DNA from: Caulobacter sp. NIBR1757
GTDB lineage: Bacteria; Pseudomonadota; Alphaproteobacteria; Caulobacterales; Caulobacteraceae
Length of the DNA stretch: 64,000 nucleotides
Direction: 5' to 3'
Assembly: GCF_027912495.1 (NCBI RefSeq)
Contig: NZ_CP115463.1
Location: 4,406,729-4,470,728, forward strand
Shown here: positions 63,988 through 64,000 of the stretch, in pieces
Layout of the letters: every line of letters starts with the position of its first letter
Numbering within the stretch: the first letter of the stretch is position 1
The notes under the pieces: model-generated
The model's database searches: none
Seen by the model: the letters and a program-made list of their open reading frames with translations, nothing else
What the model was told of the DNA's origin: nothing
Position numbers and translations under genes: made by a program

Positions 63988-64000
63988 ATGACGGTGGGCT
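63988..64000 (+). CDS. dnaA: Probable start of the chromosomal replication initiator gene, cut by the window
   Basis: Only ATGACGGTGGGCT is visible, giving M-T-V-G, comparable to the MTMKGG start of Caulobacter DnaA. The assignment rests mainly on position after rpsT and the long leader. GTG 63921, in a different frame, is an alternative start of some other protein. Confidence 0.4.

Noticed and set aside
63921..64000. GTG at 63921 as dnaA start
   Set aside because: It is out of frame with ATG 63988 and its product (VSGKPGLTSWGRTS) is unlike a DnaA N-terminus; with so little sequence it cannot be fully excluded.

Overview
The window is high-GC DNA from an alphaproteobacterium, almost certainly of the order Caulobacterales (Caulobacter, Phenylobacterium or Brevundimonas type). 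The evidence is the gene content and order: mutM, ubiE, ubiB, coaBC and dut near an enoyl-CoA hydratase gene, then rpsT leading into what looks like the start of dnaA at the right edge. Also present are recF-gyrB, dnaN, grpE-hrcA-rph, a Caulobacter-type lipoprotein (CC0125/CC1285 family) and GANTC (CcrM) sites upstream of cell-cycle genes. The right end is therefore probably close to the replication origin.

Layout. 1-1.7 kb: partial membrane sensor and two small Caulobacterales-type proteins, one with a strong promoter carrying a palindrome and a CtrA-like box. 1.7-10 kb: EamA exporter, serine biosynthesis (serC with a probable serC leader RNA, then serA), NCS2 purine permease, tRNA-Arg(CCG), alcohol dehydrogenase and two small proteins. 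10-24 kb: hslU (no hslV beside it), recQ, gyrB, recF, a complete IS3-family element with a 4-bp target duplication, dnaN, grpE, hrcA and rph. 24-32 kb: HTH/DUF2975 pair, a tightly overlapping cytochrome c / lysozyme-inhibitor / siroheme synthase / modB run, a major-facilitator symporter and a hybrid histidine kinase. 32-42 kb: Fur-boxed TonB receptor, flavoprotein, trmO, CoA-transferase, fdhD and a YdeP-type molybdoenzyme. 42.3-44.4 kb: a visibly lower-GC island with a C5 DNA methyltransferase, an AlbA_2/Schlafen-type gene and the broken tail of another methyltransferase. 44.5-57 kb: cysK overlapping a vsr-like nuclease, a second hybrid kinase, a MerR regulator with two acyl-CoA dehydrogenases, an SH3 protein, acetyl-CoA hydrolase, dut and coaBC. 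57-64 kb: a toxin-domain-like lipoprotein, a DUF559 nuclease cassette bounded by 48-bp inverted repeats, ubiB, ubiE, mutM, a sulfotransferase-like gene, enoyl-CoA hydratase, rpsT and the dnaA leader.

The most interesting structure is not a conventional gene cluster but the intergenic repeats. One class consists of two adjacent hairpins followed by a G-rich tail. Inverted pairs of this unit form empty elements of about 165 bp (20108-20276, 38483-38644), and a similar pair encloses a DUF559 nuclease gene (57387-57868). This suggests, but does not prove, that DUF559 nucleases serve these palindromes as RAYT transposases serve REP sequences. A second class (four copies, termini GTCATCC...GGATGAC), a perfect 27-bp RAYT-type inverted repeat, and a palindrome hit by the IS element complete an unusually repeat-rich intergenic landscape. 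Four convergent gene pairs also share one CTAG as both stop codons.
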